Positions 9,301-18,646 of a stretch of DNA of 51,146 nucleotides are shown here, piece by piece. The translations under genes and the position numbers were made by a program. The stretch lies in contig CAJVYS010000006.1 of assembly GCA_913009875.1 (NCBI GenBank), forward strand, positions 1 through 51,146, given 5' to 3'. This DNA comes from an uncultured Gammaproteobacteria bacterium. GTDB taxonomy: Bacteria > Pseudomonadota > Gammaproteobacteria > SZUA-152. Each line of letters starts with the position of its first letter. Position 1 is the first letter of the stretch. The notes under the pieces are model-generated. The model searched no databases. It was not told where the DNA came from and saw only the letters and a list, made by a program, of their open reading frames with translations.

Positions 9301-11753
9301 GCTTTTTCCGTGCGGCACACCAGTGCATCTTTCTCGAATTCGTCCACGGCGATGGCCTCACGGCGGGCATTATCGGCAGCCTGCCATTGTTCGTACTCCA
9401 CGTCATTGATCACGCGCAGGCGGTACGCATCGGCCATCAGTTCGGCCTCCGGTGCACTCGCCAGTTCGCCGTTGCGCACCGCCGTACGGACACGCTTCTC
9501 CAGTGGCGCCACGGCCACTATCGCCGCCAGCGCATGTTCCAGGACGCCAATGGCATGGTGCGTGTCCTGCGGGGCAAACAGGCCCCGGGTGAGGCGGTCA
9601 CGCGCCTCTGAGGGCGCCAGCAGCAGGTCGGCGCACTGGTGCCCAAGGCGATCCGAGGGGCCATGAAAGGGACGGCCCAGTGGGAATACCACGAGCCGCA
9701 TCAACCAGGCCGCCGGGCGGCTGGGGAAGTTTTCGAACAGGCCATTGAAGCCAAGCTGGATCTCATGCAAGGCATGTTCGCACACCCATTGCAGTAACGG
9801 CAGATCCTGTGCCGGGCGGCCCTGATCCTCGTAACGCTTGAGCGCAGCGGAAGCGAGGTATAGCCAGCTCAGCACGTCCGCAAGACGGCCGGAGAGTTTT
9901 TCGCGCCGCTTGAGGCTGCCGCCCAGCACCAGCATGGAGACATCGGAGACAAAGGCAAAGGCGGCACTCATGCGCGTCAGCTGCTGGAAATAGCGCCGCG
10001 CCGGATTGCGTAGGGCGCCATGCAGCGGCGTGTGGGCGAACTGCGCGCCGGTAAGGCCAAGGAACAGACTGCGCACGGCATTGGAGATGGCAAAGCCGAC
10101 GTGGCCGGTAAAGGCCGGATCAAAGGCCCCGGCATCCTTGGCCGCCACGGCCTGCATCTCACGCAGCACGAAGGGGTGGCAGCGCACCGCACCCTGGCCG
10201 AAGATGATCAGGCTGCGAGTGAGGATATTCGCCCCCTCCACGGTGATGCTGATGGGGATGGCCTGGTAGACCCGTCCGGCGAAGTTACGCGGCCCCATAC
10301 AGATACCCTTGCCGCCCTGCACGTCCATGGCGTCATTGACCACCGTGCGCATAGCTTCAGTGAGCTGATATTTCACCACCGCAGAGATGACCGACGGGCT
10401 CTCGCCCTGATCCACGGCGACGGCGGTGAGGGTGCGCGCGGCGTCCATCATATAGGTCAGCCCGGCGATGCGCGCCAGTACCTCCTCCACGCCCTCGAAG
10501 CGGCCAATGGGGGTCTTGAACTGCTTGCGCACACGGGCGTAGGCACCGGTCGCACGGCTCATGAGTTTACCGGCGCCGGTGGACAGGGCGGGCAGCGAGA
10601 TGGAGCGTCCGGCGGCCAGGCATTCCATCAACATGCGCCAGCCCTGCCCGGCACGTGACTGTCCGCCGATGATCCAGTCCATGGGAATAAATACATCGCA
10701 GCCACGGGTCGGCCCGTTCATGAAGGCCTGATTGAGGGGAAAATGACGGTTACCGACCTCCACACCCGGGGTGTCGGTGGGGATCAGGGCACAGGTGATA
10801 CCGAGGGCTTTCTTTTCGCCAAACTCATCGCCCAACAAACCATCGGGGTCAAACAGCTTGAAGGCCAGACCCAGCACCGTGGCCACCGGGCTGAGGGTGA
10901 TATAGCGCTTGTCCCAGTTGAGGCGGATGCCCAGCACATCGGACTCGCCGTTGAAATCGGCCCGACAGACCACACCCGCGTCGGTCATGGCGGCCGCATC
11001 GGAACCGGCCTCGGACGAGGTGAGGGCAAAACAGGGGATCTCCTCGCCCGTCGCCAGGCGTGGCAGATAGTGGTTTTTCTGCTCATCGGTGCCGTAGCGC
11101 AGCAGCAGCTCGGCGGGGCCCAGGGAGTTGGGTACCATCACCGTCACCGCCGCGGTGATGGAGCGGCTGGCCACCTTCATCACCACCGCGGAATGGGCCA
11201 GGGCGGAGAACTCGAGACCGCCGAAGTGGCGCGGAATGATCATGCCGAAGAAACCCTCGGCCTTGAGATAGCCCCAGACCTCCGGTGGCAGGTCACGGTC
11301 GACCTGGGTGATGTGCCAGTCGTCGATCATACCGCACAGGGTTTCCACCGGACCATCGAGAAAGGCACGCTCGTCGGGTGTCAGCTTCGGTGGCGGGGTC
11401 TCCATCAGCCGCGACCATTTCGGCATGCCGGAAAACAGTTCACCATCCCACCATACGCTGCCGGCCTCCAATGCCTCGCGTTCAGTATCCGACATGGCGG
11501 GCATGATTTTACTAAAACGTTTAAACAGACGATCCGTCAGCCAGGCGCGGCGCAGGGAGGGCACATTGAGCGGCACCGCGATGGCGAGGAACACGACCCA
11601 GGCCAGTGCCTGCGACCCAGGCCCAGCTCCACCCCACAGGCCCCAGGCGATCAGCAGCGCCGCCAGCAGCAGCGAGCCGGACAACAGCGACAGGCGCAGG
11701 TAAAACACCAACCCCAGGGTGACAACGAACAAACCGGTCCAGACAATACCCAT
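9297..11753 (-). CDS. fadE: Acyl-CoA dehydrogenase, FadE-like
   Basis: 818 aa; CFALTSSEAGSDAAA, YMMDAARTLTA and DVQGGKGICMGPRNF motifs; FadE-type C-terminal domain. Confidence 0.88.
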   Translation of the reverse strand: MGIVWTGLFVVTLGLVFYLRLSLLSGSLLLAALLIAWGLWGGAGPGSQALAWVVFLAIAVPLNVPSLRRAWLTDRLFKRFSKIMPAMSDTEREALEAGSVWWDGELFSGMPKWSRLMETPPPKLTPDERAFLDGPVETLCGMIDDWHITQVDRDLPPEVWGYLKAEGFFGMIIPRHFGGLEFSALAHSAVVMKVASRSITAAVTVMVPNSLGPAELLLRYGTDEQKNHYLPRLATGEEIPCFALTSSEAGSDAAAMTDAGVVCRADFNGESDVLGIRLNWDKRYITLSPVATVLGLAFKLFDPDGLLGDEFGEKKALGITCALIPTDTPGVEVGNRHFPLNQAFMNGPTRGCDVFIPMDWIIGGQSRAGQGWRMLMECLAAGRSISLPALSTGAGKLMSRATGAYARVRKQFKTPIGRFEGVEEVLARIAGLTYMMDAARTLTAVAVDQGESPSVISAVVKYQLTEAMRTVVNDAMDVQGGKGICMGPRNFAGRVYQAIPISITVEGANILTRSLIIFGQGAVRCHPFVLREMQAVAAKDAGAFDPAFTGHVGFAISNAVRSLFLGLTGAQFAHTPLHGALRNPARRYFQQLTRMSAAFAFVSDVSMLVLGGSLKRREKLSGRLADVLSWLYLASAALKRYEDQGRPAQDLPLLQWVCEHALHEIQLGFNGLFENFPSRPAAWLMRLVVFPLGRPFHGPSDRLGHQCADLLLAPSEARDRLTRGLFAPQDTHHAIGVLEHALAAIVAVAPLEKRVRTAVRNGELASAPEAELMADAYRLRVINDVEYEQWQAADNARREAIAVDEFEKDALVCRTEKA

Positions 11754-11964
11754 AATTTCTCCTGCTTATCTTGCACCTGACGGATTATTGGAAAACCTCT
11801 GATTTAAGCGTTTCCTGCAGACCTCCCACGCTTTCTGTTTCTGATGCCACTTCCAGTACCAACTGTCGCAGTCGCATCAACTTCTTTCGCACGGCTGCCG
11901 GATAACCATTGAATACTTCCGCGACGTCTGAACATTCAATGTCATTCATGGCGGGCGCTATCAC

Positions 11965-12906
11965 TTATCGTTTAACCGTTTCCGGCGAATCAAGCGGGGA
12001 AGCAGGCGCATCACCCTCAAAATTTTTATCGCCATCCGGCCGATCCTCCTGTGGAGCGGTCCCAACCTGCACGGGAATCATGCCTTCCTCGCCGGGAATA
12101 AAGCATTCGTTTTCGCCATTGCACACCACGCCCTCGGTATCCCAGGGTAACTGGCGGTAAACGGCCAGGTCGTTCAGCCCCAGCAGCGGATATTTAATAA
12201 TTTCGAAATAGGGTGAGGTGTCGAAATCGCGCGGCACATAAAGGCGGGTGTTGCGCTTGTAGAGCTTGATGGTGCCATTCTCCTCACGGTGGATTACCGG
12301 CAGAATGGGGAACTGCACCGAGGAAAAGGCCGAGGCGATCATGGTCGAACACACGGTGCGGGTCGACAAGCCGATATTGTGCTCGAACAGACTGGAGCGC
12401 CAGCGGCGCGGAATAACGCCGTAGGGAAGCAGAAAGCGCGCCAGATCCAGCAGCTGGCGCACATCGTATTCTTGCCCCAGGTGCTTTGCAGCAAAGGCCA
12501 GCACCCGTCCCGCATCCGTGCGCGACAGGCCTGCCGGGCGGCAGATTCGCACATGCTCACCGGCATACTTCTTCAGCGGGGAAATGACCGTACCCTCGCC
12601 CAGCAGCGGCTCGATGATAAGCTGGTCCGAGGGATCGCCATCGTACAACCAGCTCACATGCTCGCGTACGCTCTCGTCTTCGATATCGTGTAATCGGCCC
12701 AGATACAGCGCCGAGTGCGTCCACTGGCTCTGGGTAATGGTCTTGATCACCTCGCTGACTCGCGCCCGCCCCTCCACCAGCAGCACATCGCAGGGGCGGA
12801 TCTCAAAACCCAGGCGTTCAAAATCACATTGCGGCACGCCTGATGGCCCATCCTCACGGATGAGCCAATCGATGATCTTCCTGCCAAGCCAGCTAAACGG
12901 ATTCAC
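11965..12906 (-). CDS. YiiX/YebB-like permuted papain-like amidase family protein
   Basis: CDVLLVEGRARVSEVIKTITQSQWTHSALYLG with downstream VCSTMIASAF, typical permuted NlpC/P60-like arrangement. Confidence 0.65.
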   Translation of the reverse strand: MNPFSWLGRKIIDWLIREDGPSGVPQCDFERLGFEIRPCDVLLVEGRARVSEVIKTITQSQWTHSALYLGRLHDIEDESVREHVSWLYDGDPSDQLIIEPLLGEGTVISPLKKYAGEHVRICRPAGLSRTDAGRVLAFAAKHLGQEYDVRQLLDLARFLLPYGVIPRRWRSSLFEHNIGLSTRTVCSTMIASAFSSVQFPILPVIHREENGTIKLYKRNTRLYVPRDFDTSPYFEIIKYPLLGLNDLAVYRQLPWDTEGVVCNGENECFIPGEEGMIPVQVGTAPQEDRPDGDKNFEGDAPASPLDSPETVKR

Positions 12907-13112
12907 GCCAATATTCAGTTTTTACCATCAAGTCTTCGCCATCATAGTTACTTATCCATAGATAACAACAATCTGCCTTTCGATTAAGCATAGTTTGCGA
13001 AAGCGGTGTTTTCATGTCGGTGAGAAATAACCAGGAAGAAAAGCGGGATCTGGGTCACGCTGGGGCTGGAGGCTGGAGGCTTACAAGCCAGCACGGCACC
13101 ACAACGACCACC

Positions 13113-13154
13113 CCTCAAGCCTCATGCCTGCAGCCTCAAGCCTCAAGCCTCAAC
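13113..13154. repeat. Six tandem 7-mers of CCTCAAG type
   Basis: cctcaag cctcatg cctgcag cctcaag cctcaag cctcaac; a partly inverted counterpart ggctggaggctggaggctt lies just upstream. Confidence 0.85.
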
Positions 13155-13192
13155 TAAGCTATAATCCCCCGCCCATCCCAGCCGGATATCCC

Positions 13193-14107
13193 ATGACTGA
13201 AATCCTCACCCAGGCCGCTCTGCTGATTCTCGCCGGCACCCTGTGGAATGCCTTCCGCATTGGCGGGCAGGAGCCGCAACTGGTGCGCCGCGCTATCGGC
13301 GACCTGGTCTACTTCCTGCTGCTGCCGGCGCTGGTACTGTCAGTGCTATGGTCGGCGCCGCTGGGACTGGACAGCCTGCGCATCGCAGGCAGCGCCGCCG
13401 CGGGCGTGATTGCCGGGCTGCTGCTGGCCGCACTGTGGTACGCCTGGCGCAGTACCCCACGCCATCGCGCCGGGGCCCTGATCCTCGCCGCCGGCTTCCC
13501 CAACGCCACCTACCTCGGCCTGCCGGTGCTGGAACACACCTTCGGCCCCTGGGCACGCAGCATCGCCATCCAATACGACCTGTTCGCCTGCACCCCGCTG
13601 CTGCTCAGCGTCGGCATCCTGCTGGCGCGCAACTATGGCAATCACGAAGAAACCGGCCCGGTATGGCAGGCCCTGCTGAAAGTCCCGCCACTGTGGGCGG
13701 CGCTGGCGGCCATCGCCCTCAACCTCGGCGAGGTACCACGCCCCGAGTGGCTGGGCGGCTTGCTGGAGATGACCGGCAGCGCAGTGATCCCGCTGATGCT
13801 GTTCGCCCTCGGCCTCAGCCTGCGCTGGGATCCCGAAGCCGCGCGCCGCCTGCCCACGGTGGTGCCGGTGTTGCTGATCCAACTGGCCCTGACGCCGCTG
13901 CTGGTGTGGGGACTGGGTGGGGCCATAGGCCTCACCGGCGACACCCTCGCCGGGGTGGTGCTGGAGGCCGCCATGCCCAGCATGGTGCTGGGGCTGGTGC
14001 TGTGCGACCGCTTCGGCCTCGACACCGGCCTCTATGCCGTCACCGTCACCCTCGGCACCGCCCTCAGCCTGCTCACCCTGCCGCTGTGGTCCGGCCTGCT
14101 GCTGTAA
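13193..14107 (+). CDS. AEC family transporter (auxin efflux carrier family)
   Basis: Hydrophobic; ILAAGFPNATYLGLPVLEHTFG motif; start at MTEILTQAA. Confidence 0.8.
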   Translation: MTEILTQAALLILAGTLWNAFRIGGQEPQLVRRAIGDLVYFLLLPALVLSVLWSAPLGLDSLRIAGSAAAGVIAGLLLAALWYAWRSTPRHRAGALILAAGFPNATYLGLPVLEHTFGPWARSIAIQYDLFACTPLLLSVGILLARNYGNHEETGPVWQALLKVPPLWAALAAIALNLGEVPRPEWLGGLLEMTGSAVIPLMLFALGLSLRWDPEAARRLPTVVPVLLIQLALTPLLVWGLGGAIGLTGDTLAGVVLEAAMPSMVLGLVLCDRFGLDTGLYAVTVTLGTALSLLTLPLWSGLLL

Positions 14108-14232
14108 TGGCCCGAAAACAGGGTAAACTACCCACCCGGCATTTACCCGGCAACCATATATGTCGTGTTCAGGGCATCAAGAATGGCCCGGATTAAGCAT
14201 GGTCACCGGGTTAGCAATGTATAGAGAGCGGA

Positions 14233-15177
14233 ATGCGTATTAACCCCAACGCCCTGACCGGTTTCGGCCTGTTGATCTTCACCCTGCTGTTCACCACCGG
14301 CATGGCCACCCACAGCCTGCCGGTCCAGGCCGAATCGCTGTTTTACACTGAAAGTGAAAGCCTGCAACCCCTCACCGTCGACAGCGCCGCCGAACTGGAG
14401 GTATTCTTCGACCGGCAAGGCTACCACTGGCCACCGGGCGACCAGGTTCCCGCCATCGCCCTGCAACGCCTGCCGCCGGATTTCACCAACATCCGTAACA
14501 GCACCGCCCGCAAGCACCTGTTCCTGCGCGCCCTGCTGCCCATCGTGCTGGCGGAAAACCGCCGCCTGCGCGAACAACGCCAGCTGGTGCTGCTGCTACT
14601 GGACAATCCACCTCTGGCGAATGGAAAACTGGAAAAATGGCTGACCGAAACGGCCCGCAAATACCGCATCCGCGGCGACCTGCGCACGATAGAGAATCGT
14701 GTCGAGCTACTGAAGAGACTGGACGAAATCCCCACCGCACTGACCCTGGCCCAGGCCGCCCTCGAATCCGGCTGGGGCACCTCCCGCTTCGCCCTGGAGG
14801 GCAACAGCCTGTTCGGCCAGTGGACCTACAAAAAGACCGGCGGCCTGACTCCGCAAGACCGCGCCGAAGACGCCACCCACTCGGTCAAGGCCTTCCCCAA
14901 CCTGCAGGCCTCGGTACATGCCTACCTGCATAACCTCAACATCGGCCACGCCTACGAAGAGCTGCGCGACACCCGCGCCCGCCTGCGCGCCGCCGGCCAG
15001 AAACCGGACCCGCTGCCATTGGCCGCCCATTTGCAACGCTACTCACAACGCGGCGAAGACTATGTGCGGGAAGTCCAACGCATGATCACCAGCCGTGACT
15101 TCGTCGCCCTGCACCTCGACGGTGTCAGCGAACCGCGCCTGGTAGCATCGAATACGATGGAAAACCAGGAATCGTAG
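14233..15177 (+). CDS. Glucosaminidase domain protein, Bax-like
   Basis: LTLAQAALESGWGTSRFALEGNSLFGQWTY and AFPNLQASVHAYLHNLN motifs; N-terminal signal-like segment. Confidence 0.82.
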   Translation: MRINPNALTGFGLLIFTLLFTTGMATHSLPVQAESLFYTESESLQPLTVDSAAELEVFFDRQGYHWPPGDQVPAIALQRLPPDFTNIRNSTARKHLFLRALLPIVLAENRRLREQRQLVLLLLDNPPLANGKLEKWLTETARKYRIRGDLRTIENRVELLKRLDEIPTALTLAQAALESGWGTSRFALEGNSLFGQWTYKKTGGLTPQDRAEDATHSVKAFPNLQASVHAYLHNLNIGHAYEELRDTRARLRAAGQKPDPLPLAAHLQRYSQRGEDYVREVQRMITSRDFVALHLDGVSEPRLVASNTMENQES

Positions 15178-15198
15178 CAGCGGGCCATGCCTGCGATG
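15174..15198. repeat. Single GTAG-type REP overlapping the Bax-like stop codon
   Basis: gtagcagcgggccatgcctgcgatg. Confidence 0.8.
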
Positions 15199-15227
15199 AA
15201 CCCCGTCCGGATGGGGAGCCATTAATC

Positions 15228-15291
15228 TGTGGGAGCGGCTTCAGCCGCGAAGAAAGCCGGAACACCATTCGCGGCTGAAGCCGCTCCCACA
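15228..15291. repeat. Inverted pair of GTGG-type REPs
   Basis: tgtgggagcggcttcagccgcgaa...ttcgcggctgaagccgctcccaca. Confidence 0.95.
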
Positions 15292-15309
15292 AATTTTCCT
15301 GAAGAGCCC

Positions 15310-15465
15310 TTTATTATTAACCCGGCCATCTAATATGCCGTGTTCAGGACTTCAGTCAGCGTGCTCTGTTGAGCGCGTTGATTTTGCGATTTGCCACATG
15401 ATGACAAGTCCGGCGCTGAGGCTATCGGAGCGTTCTATCAGCGGGCTATCCATAAAGACGGCATT
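15310..15465 (-). repeat. Arm 1 of a 156-bp inverted duplication (3' end of mipA-like gene plus downstream)
   Basis: Hand alignment to the reverse complement of 36797-36952: 156 vs 156 nt without gaps, about 11 mismatches. Confidence 0.93.
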
Positions 15466-16215
15466 CGATAACATGTCATAGCGAAGCAGGCCGATGAGTG
15501 ACAGTTTGTTGAAACGTTTATGGATCACTAGTGTGATCCGGCTGCCACTGTAACCTTTTTCGGCATCGTATGCTGGTCGTGTTGAGAGTGAATCTTCCGT
15601 TGATACGTCGTAAAAATAGCCATGATAACGCCGTGTTGCGTAGATGGGGCCCAGTGAAAGTTCCCATCTTGAATGATTGTAGTGGTGTTTTATATTGATG
15701 AATGGTGCAAATGTCCAGCCGTGATCAGCGAGAGACAAATCATCTTCATTGATGGAAAAGGCGGCTCGCAGGGGAAGCTCCAATGACAGGTGAGTCTTTT
15801 TGTTTTCTGACTGCCATAACCGGTTAATGAGTGATGGGCCGATTTCAAATGTCGGGTCCAGCCGTGCCATCCCCTTGCGGGCGCTATTATCATCCGGACT
15901 GGCGGGCAGGCTGGCGGCAAGACTAAAATCGAGTGTGACTGTTTTGGTGGTATAGAGAAATCCTTGTATGCGCCCATCGCCGACCTTGAGGCGTTCGCCT
16001 CGATAGATTATTGCGGGAAAGGGGAGCACAAGTGTACTGTCGCTATTGGAGCCACGGTAGTGGGGTAGCCGCATGCCTGCAAGGCCTGCAGAAACCTCCC
16101 AGACAGGCAGTTGCCCGGCCCAGGCTAAAGGAGTCGCGATGAATAATTGCAATAATAAAAGATTTTTGAATGGTCCGTTCATCATGTAATCAAGCACCAC
16201 TTCCATCCTCGTCAT
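15352..16215 (-). CDS. MipA/OmpV family outer membrane protein
   Basis: Signal peptide, YRGSNSDSTLVLPFPAIIYRGERLKV, C-terminal DSPLIERSDSLSAGLVIMWQIA. Confidence 0.82.
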   Translation of the reverse strand: MTRMEVVLDYMMNGPFKNLLLLQLFIATPLAWAGQLPVWEVSAGLAGMRLPHYRGSNSDSTLVLPFPAIIYRGERLKVGDGRIQGFLYTTKTVTLDFSLAASLPASPDDNSARKGMARLDPTFEIGPSLINRLWQSENKKTHLSLELPLRAAFSINEDDLSLADHGWTFAPFINIKHHYNHSRWELSLGPIYATRRYHGYFYDVSTEDSLSTRPAYDAEKGYSGSRITLVIHKRFNKLSLIGLLRYDMLSNAVFMDSPLIERSDSLSAGLVIMWQIAKSTRSTEHAD

Positions 16216-16577
16216 GGTGAACCTTTAATGCATATGCCCCATCTGACACGACGGTCTTCACGTTATACTGGAAACCTACTGCATCGAAGATATATTTTTT
16301 CAATGTTTTATCGTGGCCTTTGGGAAACCCTTTCTCCTGAAAAAACCATCGCGACAATTTCCCCACCACATGTGATATCAATACCCGTCACCGTCATATT
16401 TGCGCTGTCCAATTCGTCGCAAATGCTTTTTTATATCCACAGGAAGCCAAGCAATATAAAGATTATTACCAATGCTCAGGCTGTTGAGATTGGTGGCGTT
16501 GCATTGTTTTTCATTGCGCGCCTTCCATGCCCGAAAAACAATCTTTCGATATTTATAAATATGCACTAATGTTTAGT

Positions 16578-16914
16578 TTACAACCTGACTGTTTTCTTGT
16601 TTTTATTTTTGCGCAGAAAAATAAACCATGCCAACCAAAGAAATAGCGACATGGCAATGGCGGTAAAGATCGCCGGCTTTGGGTCACTCAAACTGCTTTG
16701 TGATCCGGCATAGACTGCAATAAATGCGTAGGGAATAGTGCCGATGGCGTAATAGAGTAAAAACCGCCGCAACGTAAAGTGGATTTATTTGTGAGGCTGC
16801 GGCCAATGCCGACTCGATATCTTCTACGGTCAATATTCCCGTTGTTTTGATCAGAATAAAGGTAGATGCAAAAACAGCCGCCAAGGTCAGTGAAAGTGTG
16901 ATTAGCTGTCTCAT
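16578..16914 (-). pseudogene. Internally deleted/frameshifted TVP38/TMEM64 (DedA/VTT-like) membrane protein
   Basis: N-terminal fragment MRQLITLSLTLAAVFASTFILI...INPLYVAAVFTL and C-terminal fragment LRRFLLYYAIGTIPYAFIAVYAGSQSS...FIFLRK in different minus frames, meeting near 16765-16785. Confidence 0.6.
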
Positions 16915-16927
16915 AGCTTGGCCAATA

Positions 16928-17116
16928 TCATCCTGTTTTCATAATGGTGATTTCATTGTCTATGTGATTAAAATCGAAATCATTATCCAGAAAAGTCGGC
17001 GTAACCTGTATGCCTGCATTGTTGATGATCACGGAAATGTTCGGGTGGTTGTCGGTGATCTTTCTTATCGTCCTTTCGACATCCATCTTGTTGGCCAGTG
17101 AACATCGATTCGGCAC
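16928..17116 (-). pseudogene. Short-chain dehydrogenase/reductase fragment
   Basis: DVERTIRKITDNHPNISVIINNAGIQ contains the SDR NNAG motif; lacks the Rossmann N-terminus and catalytic YxxxK region. Confidence 0.6.
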
Positions 17117-17151
17117 ATTTTTTGTTCAAGGAAGCGTTTGGCTGCATCGAT

Positions 17152-17209
17152 TTGACAGTGTCAAGTTCCCGTCGGTGTGATTGTTGGCAATAAACTTGAC
17201 GATGTCAAG
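17152..17209. promoter_or_regulatory. Two TTGAC-N3-GTCAA palindromes, candidate TetR operators
   Basis: ttgacagtgtcaa (17152-17164) and cttgacgatgtcaag (17195-17209), centres 44 bp apart, directly upstream of the TetR gene. Confidence 0.65.
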
Positions 17210-17231
17210 ATAGGCGTGTAAAAAGCCATCC

Positions 17232-17822
17232 ATGCGTAACCAGCCACAAAAAAAACAACACCACCACGGCAATCTTCGCGAGGCGCTTATTACGGCCGGG
17301 GTCGGTCTTTTGAACGAGGGCGGGTTATCGGCCTTGACGCTGCGCAAATGTGCGGCCAGGGCGGGTGTCTCCCACGCCGCGCCCGCTTACCATTTTAAGG
17401 GCTTGAACGGTCTTCTGACGGCGATTGCTGCACGAGGATACCAGGCACTTGCCGAAACCATGATCGAAGAGCGTGAGGCCGCCGCCACTGATCCGCATGC
17501 GTGCCTTGTGGCCATTTGCAATGGCTACCTGCGGTTCGCGCAGGAGAATGAGGCGTTGTTCGATCTCATGTTCTCGGCGAAAGAGCTTTGCTACGATGAC
17601 CCCGAACTGCAGCGAGAATCGGCGCTTGCCCGTCAGGTGCTTCACGAGGGTTGCGCGCCGTTTAAACACGGCTCAGCCGGAAATGAAGGCACAGAAATTA
17701 TGATCTGGGCACTGGTTCATGGCTTTGCGGGTATTTTGCGCAAACGCCGAGTCCGACCCGATCATCACCCCGCCAATAACATTCGCTTTGAGGACATCCT
17801 GCCTCACCTCGAATGCGTTTAA
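17232..17822 (+). CDS. TetR/AcrR family transcriptional regulator
   Basis: GNLREALITAGVGLLNEGGLSALTLRKCAARAGVSHAAPAYHFKGLNGLLTAIAARGY HTH. Confidence 0.88.
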   Translation: MRNQPQKKQHHHGNLREALITAGVGLLNEGGLSALTLRKCAARAGVSHAAPAYHFKGLNGLLTAIAARGYQALAETMIEEREAAATDPHACLVAICNGYLRFAQENEALFDLMFSAKELCYDDPELQRESALARQVLHEGCAPFKHGSAGNEGTEIMIWALVHGFAGILRKRRVRPDHHPANNIRFEDILPHLECV

Positions 17823-17833
17823 AGGGCTCCATG

Positions 17834-18646
17834 ATGCGACTCCGTACAAATGTTGAGGTGGGGGGGAATACTGGCGGTTTTATTCTGCGCCAGGATGTTG
17901 GAGTATGTGCGCATGCAAATGGGCCGGAATTGGTAGCAGTAGGGCAGGCGGCAGGCGGTGGCGGTAATTTTCTCGTTGCCGCACGCGGCTGGCGACATCC
18001 GGCCTGGGTGGATAATTTTTACCCCCAGGGTCTGCCGGAAGACTGGCAGCTGTCCTACTATAGCAACGAGTTTCGCGCCGTGGTGGTGCCGGCGGATACA
18101 TGGGCGAATGCCGATACACTGGAAGTGGCGAGCTGGCAGGAAGACACCGACGAAGCATTCCGGTTTTTTCTCGAAGTAACTGACTTGTACACCGGCTGGG
18201 GTGATTTTTCCGCGCGGATTTTTCCGTTGGCGGGGCAGTTCGGTGGCGTACTGCTGCGTCCGGCGCATTACGATGCCGATCTGGGGCAGCTGGCGCCCGC
18301 CCTGCAGCAGGCGCAACGCTGGGGGCCGGTGGCGGTGATCCTGCCGCCGGGAATGGAGCCCAGCGAACGGGGTCGGCATCTGTTGGAGGCTGCCGGCGTC
18401 AATGCCCATTGGCCCATGGGGGGCGAGCGCCCCCGCTGGTTACCAGGACGGTTGGCGCTGGCGTTGGCCGATGAGACGCCACGCACGCCCCGGCAGTGGC
18501 GCGAGGTGGTGGAAAATTGCCTGGGTTTCGGTGTCGATAGCGACACCGTTTTATTGATGATGGAGGGAGAGGCCCCGGATATCGAGGCCCTGCGAGTGAC
18601 GATGATGATCGCCGACATGCTGCCCGCCACCGAGGCGTTGCGTTGA
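17834..18646 (+). CDS. DUF72-like protein upstream of the mla operon
   Basis: RGWRHPAWVDNFYPQGLPEDWQLSYYSNEFRAVVVPA resembles DUF72; stop overlaps mlaF start by 4 nt. Confidence 0.6.
   Translation: MRLRTNVEVGGNTGGFILRQDVGVCAHANGPELVAVGQAAGGGGNFLVAARGWRHPAWVDNFYPQGLPEDWQLSYYSNEFRAVVVPADTWANADTLEVASWQEDTDEAFRFFLEVTDLYTGWGDFSARIFPLAGQFGGVLLRPAHYDADLGQLAPALQQAQRWGPVAVILPPGMEPSERGRHLLEAAGVNAHWPMGGERPRWLPGRLALALADETPRTPRQWREVVENCLGFGVDSDTVLLMMEGEAPDIEALRVTMMIADMLPATEALR

Noticed and set aside
10743-11780. 345-aa plus-strand ORF
   Set aside because: Antisense shadow of the FadE-like gene, with no domain-like motif and Gln/His/Gly-rich composition.
13056-13154. CCTCAAG 7-mer tandem region considered as a regulatory array
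   Set aside because: Short degenerate intergenic repeat with no clear link to a regulator; kept only as a repeat.
16190-16566. Minus ORFs in the gap upstream of the mipA-like gene as a possible split gene
   Set aside because: No recognisable domain in either fragment, so no product claimed.
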